From assembly GCA_900553515.1 (NCBI GenBank), contig USDN01000080.1:1-11340 (forward strand): DNA of 11,340 bases. The letters run 5' to 3'. The translations under genes and the position numbers were made by a program. This DNA is from an uncultured Blautia sp. Its GTDB lineage: Bacteria; Bacillota; Clostridia; Lachnospirales; Lachnospiraceae. The first letter of the stretch is position 1; each line of letters begins with the position of its first letter. The notes under the pieces are model-generated. The model was not told the DNA's origin and did not search any database. It was given only the letters and a program-made list of their open reading frames with translations. Shown here one piece after another: positions 6,116 through 11,340 of the stretch.

Positions 6116-7984
6116 CTACTCTGTATAGATCGCGCCAAAGGCACAGTTGTCCATACAGCTTCCGCATTTTACACATTTTTCATTGTCAATGACAAATGGT
6201 GACTTCACTTTTCCGGAAATGGCATTTACCGGACAGTTCCTTGCACACTTGGAGCAGCCTTTACACTTCTCAGGATCGATCTTAAATACCCGAAGCCCGG
6301 AACAGACATGTGCACGGCATTTCTTATCCAGAATATGCTCCTCGTATTCCTTACGGAACGCATGAATGGTACTGATGACCGGCTTTGGCGCGCTCTTTCC
6401 CAATCCGCAAAGGGCAGTATTTTCGATCATATCTGCCAGCTCTTCCAGCTCATCCAGATCGCTCATTTTCCCGTTTCCTGCAACAATACGCTCCAAGATC
6501 TCCAACATTCTCTTGGTTCCTTCTCTACATGGAACACATTTTCCGCAGCTTTCTCTTTGGGTGAAATTCATAAAGAACCGGGCAACTTCCACCATACAGG
6601 TATCTTCATCCATAACAACCAGACCGCCGGATCCGATCATGGCTCCGATCTTTGAAAGGGAGTCAAAATCCATCTTGCTGTCAAGCTGTGACTCCACCAG
6701 ACAGCCTCCGGAAGGACCACCGATCTGGACTGCCTTAAACTTTTTATTATCCTTAATGCCACCGCCAATATCGAAAATGATCTCACGAAGACTGATACCC
6801 ATAGGAACTTCGATCAGACCTGTATTCTTAACATTTCCAGTAAGTGCAAATGCCTTGGTTCCCGGGCTTTCCGGTGTACCGATACGGCTGTACCAGCCTG
6901 CGCCATTTTTAATGATCATAGGAACATTGGCATAGGTTTCTACGTTATTTAATACAGTTGGTTTGCCCCATAAGCCCTGTTCTACGGTTCTAGGCGGTTT
7001 TACCCTTGGCATACCTCGTTTTCCCTCAATAGAAGCGGTCAGCGCAGATCCTTCGCCACATACAAAGGCACCGGCGCCTCTGTTGATATGCAGTCTGAAA
7101 CTAAAGCCGGTTCCCAGGATATTATCGCCTAAAAGTCCCTTTTCCTCTGCCTGGGCAATAGCGATCTGCAGTCTGCGCACTGCCAGTGGATATTCCGCAC
7201 GGACGTAAATATATCCTTCCTGGGCCTGCACTGCATAAGCCGCTAACATCATGCCTTCGATCATACGGTGGGGATCACCTTCCATAACACTTCGGTCCAT
7301 AAATGCACCTGGATCGCCTTCATCACCATTGCAGACTACATAGCGTATCTTTTCCTTCTGACTTGCCACCTGGGTCCATTTCTTACCAGCCGGGAAACCA
7401 GCGCCGCCTCGTCCTCTCAGTCCTGCGTCTGTCACGGTCTTTATAACAGCTTCCGGAGTCATTTCAAAAACAGCTTTTTCAAAAGCCTCATAAGCGCCTA
7501 CTGCCATGGCATCTTCTATATGCTCTGCATCAATATGTCCACAATTTTTAAGCACCAGACGGGTCTGCTTTGCATAGAAAGGGATCTCCTCCTGGGTTTC
7601 ATATACACGGCCGCTGTCCTCATACATCAGCCTTGTTACCGGCTCCCCGCGAAGGATCGTTTTTTCAAATATTTCTTCACAGTCTTCCAGCTTTACCTTT
7701 AAATACAGGTAATTGTATGGTTCAATACGAACTAAAGGACCCATTTCACAGAAACCGTGACATCCGCTCATCTTAAGTCCCACATGTGCGATCTCTTCCC
7801 CAAATTTTACCGTCACATTGCTCATATTTGCAGTCAGTTCCTTAATACGGGCATAGATCTTGTCGGAACCGCCTGCCAGACATCCTGTTCCTCCGCAGAT
7901 CAGGACTCTGCAGGTTTCTTTCTGGCGTTTTTCCTTACATTCTTCTCTCCACAGATGAAGCTGCATTCTGTTCTCTATTTTCAT
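6116..7984 (-). CDS. hydB: NADH-binding flavoprotein subunit HydB of the bifurcating hydrogenase (NuoF-like)
   Basis: This 622-residue NuoF-like subunit is the probable site of flavin-based electron bifurcation. An N-terminal thioredoxin-like [2Fe-2S] domain has C30-x4-C35 and C75-x3-C79. The NAD(H)/FMN core shows GLRGRGGAGFPAGKKW (188-203), NGDEGDPGAFMDR (219-231) and GAGAFVCGEGSALTASIEG (303-321). A [4Fe-4S] cluster uses C480/C483/C486 with C526. The C-terminus carries a two-cluster ferredoxin domain (C574/577/580/584 and C604/607/610/614), a feature of HydB rather than of Complex I NuoF. The start overlaps the hydC stop as ATGA, implying translational coupling, and hydA follows 15 bases later. 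An NfnAB- or formate-dehydrogenase-linked diaphorase can look similar, but the adjacent hydA settles the assignment. Confidence 0.95.
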   Translation of the reverse strand: MKIENRMQLHLWREECKEKRQKETCRVLICGGTGCLAGGSDKIYARIKELTANMSNVTVKFGEEIAHVGLKMSGCHGFCEMGPLVRIEPYNYLYLKVKLEDCEEIFEKTILRGEPVTRLMYEDSGRVYETQEEIPFYAKQTRLVLKNCGHIDAEHIEDAMAVGAYEAFEKAVFEMTPEAVIKTVTDAGLRGRGGAGFPAGKKWTQVASQKEKIRYVVCNGDEGDPGAFMDRSVMEGDPHRMIEGMMLAAYAVQAQEGYIYVRAEYPLAVRRLQIAIAQAEEKGLLGDNILGTGFSFRLHINRGAGAFVCGEGSALTASIEGKRGMPRVKPPRTVEQGLWGKPTVLNNVETYANVPMIIKNGAGWYSRIGTPESPGTKAFALTGNVKNTGLIEVPMGISLREIIFDIGGGIKDNKKFKAVQIGGPSGGCLVESQLDSKMDFDSLSKIGAMIGSGGLVVMDEDTCMVEVARFFMNFTQRESCGKCVPCREGTKRMLEILERIVAGNGKMSDLDELEELADMIENTALCGLGKSAPKPVISTIHAFRKEYEEHILDKKCRAHVCSGLRVFKIDPEKCKGCSKCARNCPVNAISGKVKSPFVIDNEKCVKCGSCMDNCAFGAIYTE

Positions 7985-8463
7985 ACCTTCTCATCCTCCC
8001 GCAATTTTGCGATCAGTTCACTCATTTTCTCCGGTGTCATTTTCGGATGTACTTCATCATTGACCATTACGGCAGGCGCCAGTCCGCAGGCTCCCAGGCA
8101 GGAAACAGTTTCCACTGTAAACAGCTGGTCATCTGTTGTATGTTTCTTTTTGCCAAGCCCCAGTTCCTTGTAAAGTCCCTCCAAAATAGGAATGGACTTA
8201 CGCACATGACAGGCTGTTCCGTCACAGACTTTGATCACATATTTTCCCTTTGCCTCAAAAGAGAAATTCTCGTAAAAGCTTGCTACACTGTAAGCCTTTG
8301 CTTCTGAGATCCCCAGTTTCCCCGCAACATAGGTCAGAAGCTCCGGCGGCAGATAACGATATTCCTCCTGGATCCCCTGGATAATAGGGATCAGGGATTT
8401 TTCTTCACAGCTATACTGTGCAATGATCTGGTCTGTCTTCTCATAATAAGATGTATCTAACAT
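7981..8463 (-). CDS. hydC: [2Fe-2S] subunit HydC of the bifurcating hydrogenase (NuoE-like)
   Basis: This 160-residue NuoE-like protein has a helical N-terminal part (LPPELLTYVAGKLGIS; SVASFYENFSF) and a thioredoxin-like [2Fe-2S] domain. The ligands are C80 and C85 (CDGTAC) and C122 and C126 (CLGAC). In the HydABC trimer it binds HydB and completes the NADH-dehydrogenase-like module that links NADH, ferredoxin and H2. The start is the ATG at 8463, which has an excellent AAGGAGG site six bases before its final spacer; a frame extending 12 codons upstream passes through this site and is not used. It is the first gene of the operon and its last bases overlap hydB. The order hydC-hydB-hydA matches other trimeric bifurcating hydrogenases. 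Confidence 0.94.
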   Translation of the reverse strand: MLDTSYYEKTDQIIAQYSCEEKSLIPIIQGIQEEYRYLPPELLTYVAGKLGISEAKAYSVASFYENFSFEAKGKYVIKVCDGTACHVRKSIPILEGLYKELGLGKKKHTTDDQLFTVETVSCLGACGLAPAVMVNDEVHPKMTPEKMSELIAKLREDEKV

Positions 8464-8485
8464 TGTACCCCTCCTTTTGTGCATT

Positions 8486-8509
8486 TCACGTATAATCAAT
8501 TATACATGA
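8486..8509. promoter_or_regulatory. Near-perfect 24-bp palindrome over the hyd -10 element (candidate operator)
   Basis: The core GTATAATCAATTATAC (8490-8505) has seven perfectly paired bases on each side of a two-base centre. One mismatch further out, the symmetry continues to TCA at 8486 and TGA at 8509. The best minus-strand -10 for hydCBA, TATAAT (8499-8504), lies inside it, with the start predicted near 8492. A bound dimer would cover the -10 and start site, so repression is the simple reading. The regulator is unknown. The -35 at 17 bases (TATGCA, 8522-8527) is poor. Confidence 0.6.
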
Positions 8510-8530
8510 GAAAATGTTTTGTGCATAGTG

Positions 8531-8565
8531 CTTATTGATATTTTTTTGACGAAATTCTCAATAAG
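8531..8565. promoter_or_regulatory. Upstream inverted repeat of the hyd promoter
   Basis: CTTATTGA (8531-8538) and TCAATAAG (8558-8565) form a perfect 8-bp inverted repeat around a 19-base spacer. It covers about -39 to -73 relative to the predicted hydC start, a usual position for an activator, which would fit the poor -35. It lacks a U-run or short loop, so it is not the nrdD terminator, which lies further right. Confidence 0.35.
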
Positions 8566-8587
8566 TATAACAAACTACCTGAATAAG

Positions 8588-8622
8588 AAAAAAGAAGCCC
8601 CAGAATTTACTCTGAGACTTCT
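8588..8622 (-). terminator. Terminator of nrdD
   Basis: On the minus strand AGAAGTCTCAGA pairs with TCTGGGGCTTCT through two U-G wobbles (8593-8622, six-base loop), followed by six Us. It lies about 18 bases past the nrdD stop and separates nrdD transcription from hydCBA. Confidence 0.88.
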
Positions 8623-8639
8623 CTTTAAGTTCATTGATT

Positions 8640-10829
8640 TTACAGATGTAATACTCTGTCCCGGATCTCCTGGGTCCTTCCCTGGTTCCAGAACTGTGTT
8701 CCAATATAACCGCAGGTTCTTCTTGCTACGAACATCTTATTCTGATCCTTGTTTCCACAATTTGGGCACTCCCAGATCAGTTTTCCGGACTCTTCCTCTT
8801 TGATGACCATTTCACCATCGTAACCACAGCATTCGCAGTAATCGCTCTTGGTATTTAACTCTGCGTACATGATATTGTTATAAATAAACTTCATAACAGA
8901 CAGTACCGCCGGAATATTGTTCTGCATATTCGGAACTTCCACATAGCTTACAGCGCCGCCTGGTGACAGCTTCTGGAAATCAGACTCAAATTTCAGCTTG
9001 CTGAAGGCATCGATCTTCTCTGATACATGCACATGGTAGCTGTTGGTGATATAGTTTTTATCCGTTACTCCCGGGATAATGCCAAAACGCTTCTGCAGGC
9101 ATTTTGCAAACTTGTAAGTTGTGGACTCCATAGGTGTTCCATATACGGAATAACTGATGTTCTCAGCCGCTTTCCACTCTTTGCACTTATCATTTAAACG
9201 CTGCATTACCTTTAATGCAAATGGACGTGCCTCCGGGTCTGTATGGGACTTTCCAAGCATTCTCATGCACATTTCATACAGTCCTGCATAGCCCAGTGAA
9301 ATAGTAGAATATCCGTTAAACAGAAGCTTATCGATCTTCTCACCCTTTTTCAGTCTTGCCAGGGCACCATTCTGCCACAGGATCGGTGCAACATCAGAGA
9401 TCGTGCCTAAAAGGCGCTCATGACGGCATCTGAGAGCTTCATGGCATAATTCCAGGCGCTCGTCTAAGATCTCCCAGAAACGGTCCATATCGCCTTCAGA
9501 AGAACATGCTACATCTACCAGGTTAATGGTAACAACGCCCTGATTGAAACGGCCATAATATTTATGGCTGCCATCTGCATTTCTCTGAGAGTCTTCTACT
9601 GTCAGGAAAGAACGGCATCCCATACATGGGTAAACATCTCCCTGCTTTAATTCCTTCATGATCTTTGCAGAAATATAATCCGGTACCATACGTTTTGCAG
9701 TACATTTTGCTGCCAGCTCTGTCAGATACCAGTATGGAGCATCCTCGGAAATATTGTCCTCATCCAGCACATAGATCAGTTTTGGGAACGCCGGTGTGAT
9801 CCATACGCCTTTTTCATTCTTTACACCCTGCATACGCTGTACCAGGACCTCTTCAATGATCATAGACAGGTCTTTTCTGGTCTGACCCTCTGGTACCTCA
9901 TCCAGGTACATAAATACAGTTACAAATGGAGCCTGGCCATTGCAGGTCATCAATGTGATCAGCTGGTACTGAATAGTCTGGATACCGCTCTTGATCTCTT
10001 CTCTCAGTCTGCGCTCTGTTACCTTATCAATGATCGCCTCATCCATAGGTTCGCCGCATTCTTTTCTTTCTTCGATCACATTTTTACGGATCTTCTTTCT
10101 GCTGATATCTACAAATGGAGCCAGATGAGCCAGTGTAAATGACTGTCCGCCATACTGGTTGCTGGCAACCTGGGCAACGATCTGGGTGGTCACATTACAG
10201 GCAGTAAAAAAACTGTGTGGCTTCTCGATCAGTGTCTCACTGATCACAGTACCATTCTGAAGCATGTCCTCCAAATTGATCAGATCACAGTTATGTTCTC
10301 TCTGTGCAAAATAATCGGTATCATGGAAATGGATAATTCCCTCTTCATGTGCTCTTACGATCTTCTCCGGAAGAAGTACACGGCGGGAAAGATCCTTACT
10401 TACTTCTCCAGCCATGTAATCACGCTGGGTAGAATTGATCACCGGGTTCTTATTGGAATTTTCCTGGTTGACCTCTTCGTTGATATTATCAAGCAGTGAT
10501 AAAATTCCATTATCTGTTGTATTGGATTTACGTGTCAGTTCCCTCTTATAACGATAGCGCACATATTTCTGTGCTACCTCGTAGCCTCTCATAGCCATGA
10601 TGCCTGTTTCCACCATGTCCTGAATGTCTTCTACATTTACAGCATGAGTTGACTCCTGAACCTTATTTGCTATATTATCTGCTATCGCTCTGATCTGATA
10701 GTCATTCATCTGGTGCAGTCTGTCTACTTCTTCATTCGCCTTATGAACTGCATTAACGATCTTCTGTGAATTAAAATGAACCTCTTCGCCATTCCTTTTA
10801 ATTACATTCGTCTTTACTTCAACACTCAT
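8640..10829 (-). CDS. nrdD: Anaerobic (class III) ribonucleoside-triphosphate reductase NrdD
   Basis: This 729-residue glycyl-radical enzyme makes deoxyribonucleotides from ribonucleoside triphosphates without oxygen. An N-terminal ATP-cone (about residues 5-95, beginning VIKRNGEEVHFN) gives allosteric activity control. The catalytic barrel contains MGCRSFL (403-409), whose C405 is the probable thiyl radical. Near the C-terminus a zinc site has C665, C668, C688 and C691, followed by the glycyl-radical loop RRTCGYIG, with G707 as the expected radical glycine. All key residues are intact. The ATG at 10829 follows GAGGG by about seven bases. It is monocistronic, with its terminator at 8588-8622. 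Two NrdR-type boxes at its promoter predict repression by NrdR when (d)ATP is high. Its activase gene nrdG is more than 4 kb downstream instead of adjacent. Confidence 0.97.
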   Translation of the reverse strand: MSVEVKTNVIKRNGEEVHFNSQKIVNAVHKANEEVDRLHQMNDYQIRAIADNIANKVQESTHAVNVEDIQDMVETGIMAMRGYEVAQKYVRYRYKRELTRKSNTTDNGILSLLDNINEEVNQENSNKNPVINSTQRDYMAGEVSKDLSRRVLLPEKIVRAHEEGIIHFHDTDYFAQREHNCDLINLEDMLQNGTVISETLIEKPHSFFTACNVTTQIVAQVASNQYGGQSFTLAHLAPFVDISRKKIRKNVIEERKECGEPMDEAIIDKVTERRLREEIKSGIQTIQYQLITLMTCNGQAPFVTVFMYLDEVPEGQTRKDLSMIIEEVLVQRMQGVKNEKGVWITPAFPKLIYVLDEDNISEDAPYWYLTELAAKCTAKRMVPDYISAKIMKELKQGDVYPCMGCRSFLTVEDSQRNADGSHKYYGRFNQGVVTINLVDVACSSEGDMDRFWEILDERLELCHEALRCRHERLLGTISDVAPILWQNGALARLKKGEKIDKLLFNGYSTISLGYAGLYEMCMRMLGKSHTDPEARPFALKVMQRLNDKCKEWKAAENISYSVYGTPMESTTYKFAKCLQKRFGIIPGVTDKNYITNSYHVHVSEKIDAFSKLKFESDFQKLSPGGAVSYVEVPNMQNNIPAVLSVMKFIYNNIMYAELNTKSDYCECCGYDGEMVIKEEESGKLIWECPNCGNKDQNKMFVARRTCGYIGTQFWNQGRTQEIRDRVLHL

Positions 10830-10846
10830 TACTATCCCTCACTCAT

Positions 10847-10862
10847 GCACAAAATATTGTTG
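10847..10862. promoter_or_regulatory. NrdR box 2 of nrdD
   Basis: On the minus strand CAACAATATTTTGTGC fits the core of the known NrdR consensus acaCwAtATaTwGtgt. It starts exactly 31 bases from box 1, about three helical turns, which is the spacing typical of NrdR box pairs. It lies in the leader of nrdD. Confidence 0.68.
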
Positions 10863-10877
10863 TTTTTCAAACCACAC

Positions 10878-10893
10878 TCACTATATCTAGTGC
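10878..10893. promoter_or_regulatory. NrdR box 1 of nrdD
   Basis: On the minus strand GCACTAGATATAGTGA matches the NrdR consensus acaCwAtATaTwGtgt at about 13 of 16 positions and is itself palindromic (CACTA/TAGTG). It covers the predicted nrdD transcription start. NrdR is a zinc-finger/ATP-cone repressor of ribonucleotide reductase genes; its gene is not in the window. Confidence 0.75.
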
Positions 10894-10897
10894 CATG

Positions 10898-10909
10898 TAT
10901 TATAATACT
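10898..10909. promoter_or_regulatory. Symmetric -10 element, nrdD promoter (possibly bidirectional)
   Basis: GTATTATAATAC is a perfect 12-bp palindrome that presents TATAAT on both strands: minus 10899-10904 for nrdD and plus 10901-10906 toward the small ORF at 10940. Neither direction has a good -35; the best minus-strand candidate is TTCAAG at 10923-10928 with an 18-base spacer. Confidence 0.6.
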
Positions 10910-10939
10910 ACAAAAATCACCGCTTGAAAAGGGGAACAT

Positions 10940-11071
10940 GTGAAAAAGAAAGAATTCAGACAATGGCATTTTTTTGCCACCATTTTGGTAATTTGTTTAT
11001 TAGAAACGCTTATACGATATGTATGTTTTATTATCGGTCCCTACCGGACCGCTCAGCTATTATCCCACTAA
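10940..11071 (+). CDS. Possible 43-residue membrane peptide divergent from nrdD
   Basis: A GTG codon at 10940, five bases after AAAAGGGG, opens a 43-codon frame ending at TAA 11069-11071. The product starts MKKKEFRQWHFF and has one hydrophobic stretch, about residues 11-34 (including TILVICLLETLIRYVCFIIG), then a short polar tail. The basic start followed by a single membrane span is typical of small inner-membrane peptides, and the ribosome site is reasonable. It lies just downstream of the symmetric -10 that also serves nrdD. I do not recognise a family. GTG initiation, the short length and the charged residues inside the hydrophobic stretch (Glu21, Arg25) mean it may be chance. A short GC hairpin, CGGTCC-ctacc-GGACCG (11035-11051), lies inside it. 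Confidence 0.35.
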   Translation: MKKKEFRQWHFFATILVICLLETLIRYVCFIIGPYRTAQLLSH

Positions 11072-11125
11072 CTTCCTGGAATGTAAAGCACTATTTTAAG
11101 AAATATTTTAAAAGATTTCGGGCAT

Positions 11126-11166
11126 AAAAAAACAGCTGTAAAATGCTTTCCATACTTTTACAACTG
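11126..11166 (-). terminator. Terminator after tRNA-Leu(UAG)
   Basis: On the minus strand CAGTTGTAAAA (11156-11166) pairs with TTTTACAGCTG (11133-11143) with one wobble and a 12-base loop, followed by seven Us (11126-11132). It begins 12 bases after the tRNA 3' end. Confidence 0.9.
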
Positions 11167-11177
11167 CATTCATTTAC

Positions 11178-11258
11178 TGCGGGTAACAGGACTTGAACCT
11201 GCACGTCGTGGACACCAGAACCTAAATCTGGCGCGTCTGCCAATTCCGCCATACCCGC
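11178..11258 (-). tRNA. tRNA-Leu (anticodon UAG)
   Basis: This complete 81-base class II tRNA folds with acceptor GCGGGTA/TACCCGC, D-arm GCG-GAATTGGCAGA-CGC, anticodon arm CCAGA-TTTAGGT-TCTGG with anticodon TAG, a 12-base variable arm, and T-arm GCAGG-TTCAAGT-CCTGT. The discriminator is A, as expected for leucine tRNAs. CCA is not encoded and must be added by the nucleotidyltransferase. It reads CUN leucine codons. It lies only nine bases after the U-tract of the terminator that follows the next tRNA upstream. Confidence 0.96.
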
Positions 11259-11267
11259 ATAATTTAG

Positions 11268-11303
11268 AAAAAACCGCTCCCTTATAACTAAGAGATCGGT
11301 TTT
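11268..11303 (-). terminator. Hairpin terminator between the two tRNA genes
   Basis: On the minus strand AAAACCG (11297-11303) pairs with CGGTTTT (11270-11276), and inside it CTCTTA pairs with TAAGGG around a GTTA loop. The stem is about 13 pairs, followed by a run of Us. It follows the right-hand tRNA by about ten bases. Confidence 0.75.
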
Positions 11304-11312
11304 CATTTTAAA

Positions 11313-11340
11313 TGCGGGTGGCCGGACTTGAACCGGCACG
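11313..11340 (-). tRNA. 3' part of a second tRNA, cut by the window edge (possibly Leu)
   Basis: The minus strand shows a T-arm GCCGG-TTCAAGT-CCGGC, then acceptor strand CACCCGC and discriminator A. The rest lies outside the window, so the anticodon is not visible. The acceptor, the TTCAAGT loop and the CGT just before the T-arm closely resemble the neighbouring tRNA-Leu, so another leucine isoacceptor is likely but unproven. CCA is not encoded. Confidence 0.85.

Noticed and set aside
8486..8505. Rex, FNR or NrdR site at the hyd promoter
   Set aside because: The palindrome does not contain the TTGTTAA, TTGAT or CwAtATaTwG cores, and no second NrdR box lies 31 bp away.
10832..10846. Micro-ORF (Met-Ser-Glu-Gly-stop) in the nrdD leader overlapping its ribosome site
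   Set aside because: Four codons with no ribosome site of its own; its GAGGG is the nrdD Shine-Dalgarno. No evidence for a leader peptide.
10924..11127. 67-residue + strand frame starting at TTG
   Set aside because: It starts on a TTG with no ribosome site and has a less membrane-like product; the overlapping GTG-started 43-codon frame is better supported.
11091..11339. Minus-strand 82-residue open frame with MAELADAPDLGSG
   Set aside because: It is the familiar false ORF created by reading through tRNA genes; both tRNAs lie inside it.
1..11340. CRISPR array, insertion sequence, prophage or toxin-antitoxin/defence genes
   Set aside because: No regularly spaced repeats, transposase or integrase reading frames, or defence-type domains were seen on either strand.

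Overview
The window looks like a chromosomal stretch from an obligately anaerobic, fermentative Firmicute, most likely a Lachnospiraceae-type gut Clostridium relative. The grounds are an electron-bifurcating [FeFe]-hydrogenase, an oxygen-sensitive class III ribonucleotide reductase, a secreted protein with choline-binding-type cell-wall repeats, an Rrf2 regulator, AGGAGG-type ribosome sites, sigma-A-like promoters, and moderate GC content. This placement is inferred from gene content and protein style, not from a database search.

Layout: 1-64 is probably the tail of a + strand gene, followed by about 370 bases with no supportable gene. A MATE efflux transporter (436-1791, -) is divergent from an Rrf2 transcription factor (2070-2504, +), and each has a recognisable promoter. 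The Rrf2 gene is convergent with a secreted cell-wall-binding protein (2706-3521, -). Between these two lie two strong hairpin terminators, with a compact, three-way-junction-like inverted-repeat element between them (2561-2615). Next come nrdG (3703-4215, -), the hydCBA hydrogenase operon (transcribed 8463 to 4406) and nrdD (8640-10829, -). The right end carries a possible 43-codon membrane-peptide gene divergent from nrdD, a complete tRNA-Leu(UAG), and the 3' part of a second tRNA.

Function: the core is an anaerobic redox and nucleotide block. NrdD reduces ribonucleoside triphosphates and NrdG installs its glycyl radical using SAM and a [4Fe-4S] cluster. HydABC couples NADH and reduced ferredoxin to H2 turnover. 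Unusually, nrdD and nrdG are separated by the hydrogenase operon, and nrdD, hydCBA and nrdG each have their own promoter-like sequence; nrdD and hydA also have their own terminators. The nrdD promoter has two NrdR-type boxes exactly 31 bp apart, the classical arrangement. The hyd promoter has a near-perfect 24-bp palindrome over its -10 element and a second inverted repeat upstream.

No CRISPR array, insertion sequence, prophage gene or defence system is visible. The most interesting unexplained items are the symmetric nrdD promoter with the small divergent ORF, the hyd palindrome, the structured intergenic element at 2561-2615, and the nrdD/nrdG split.
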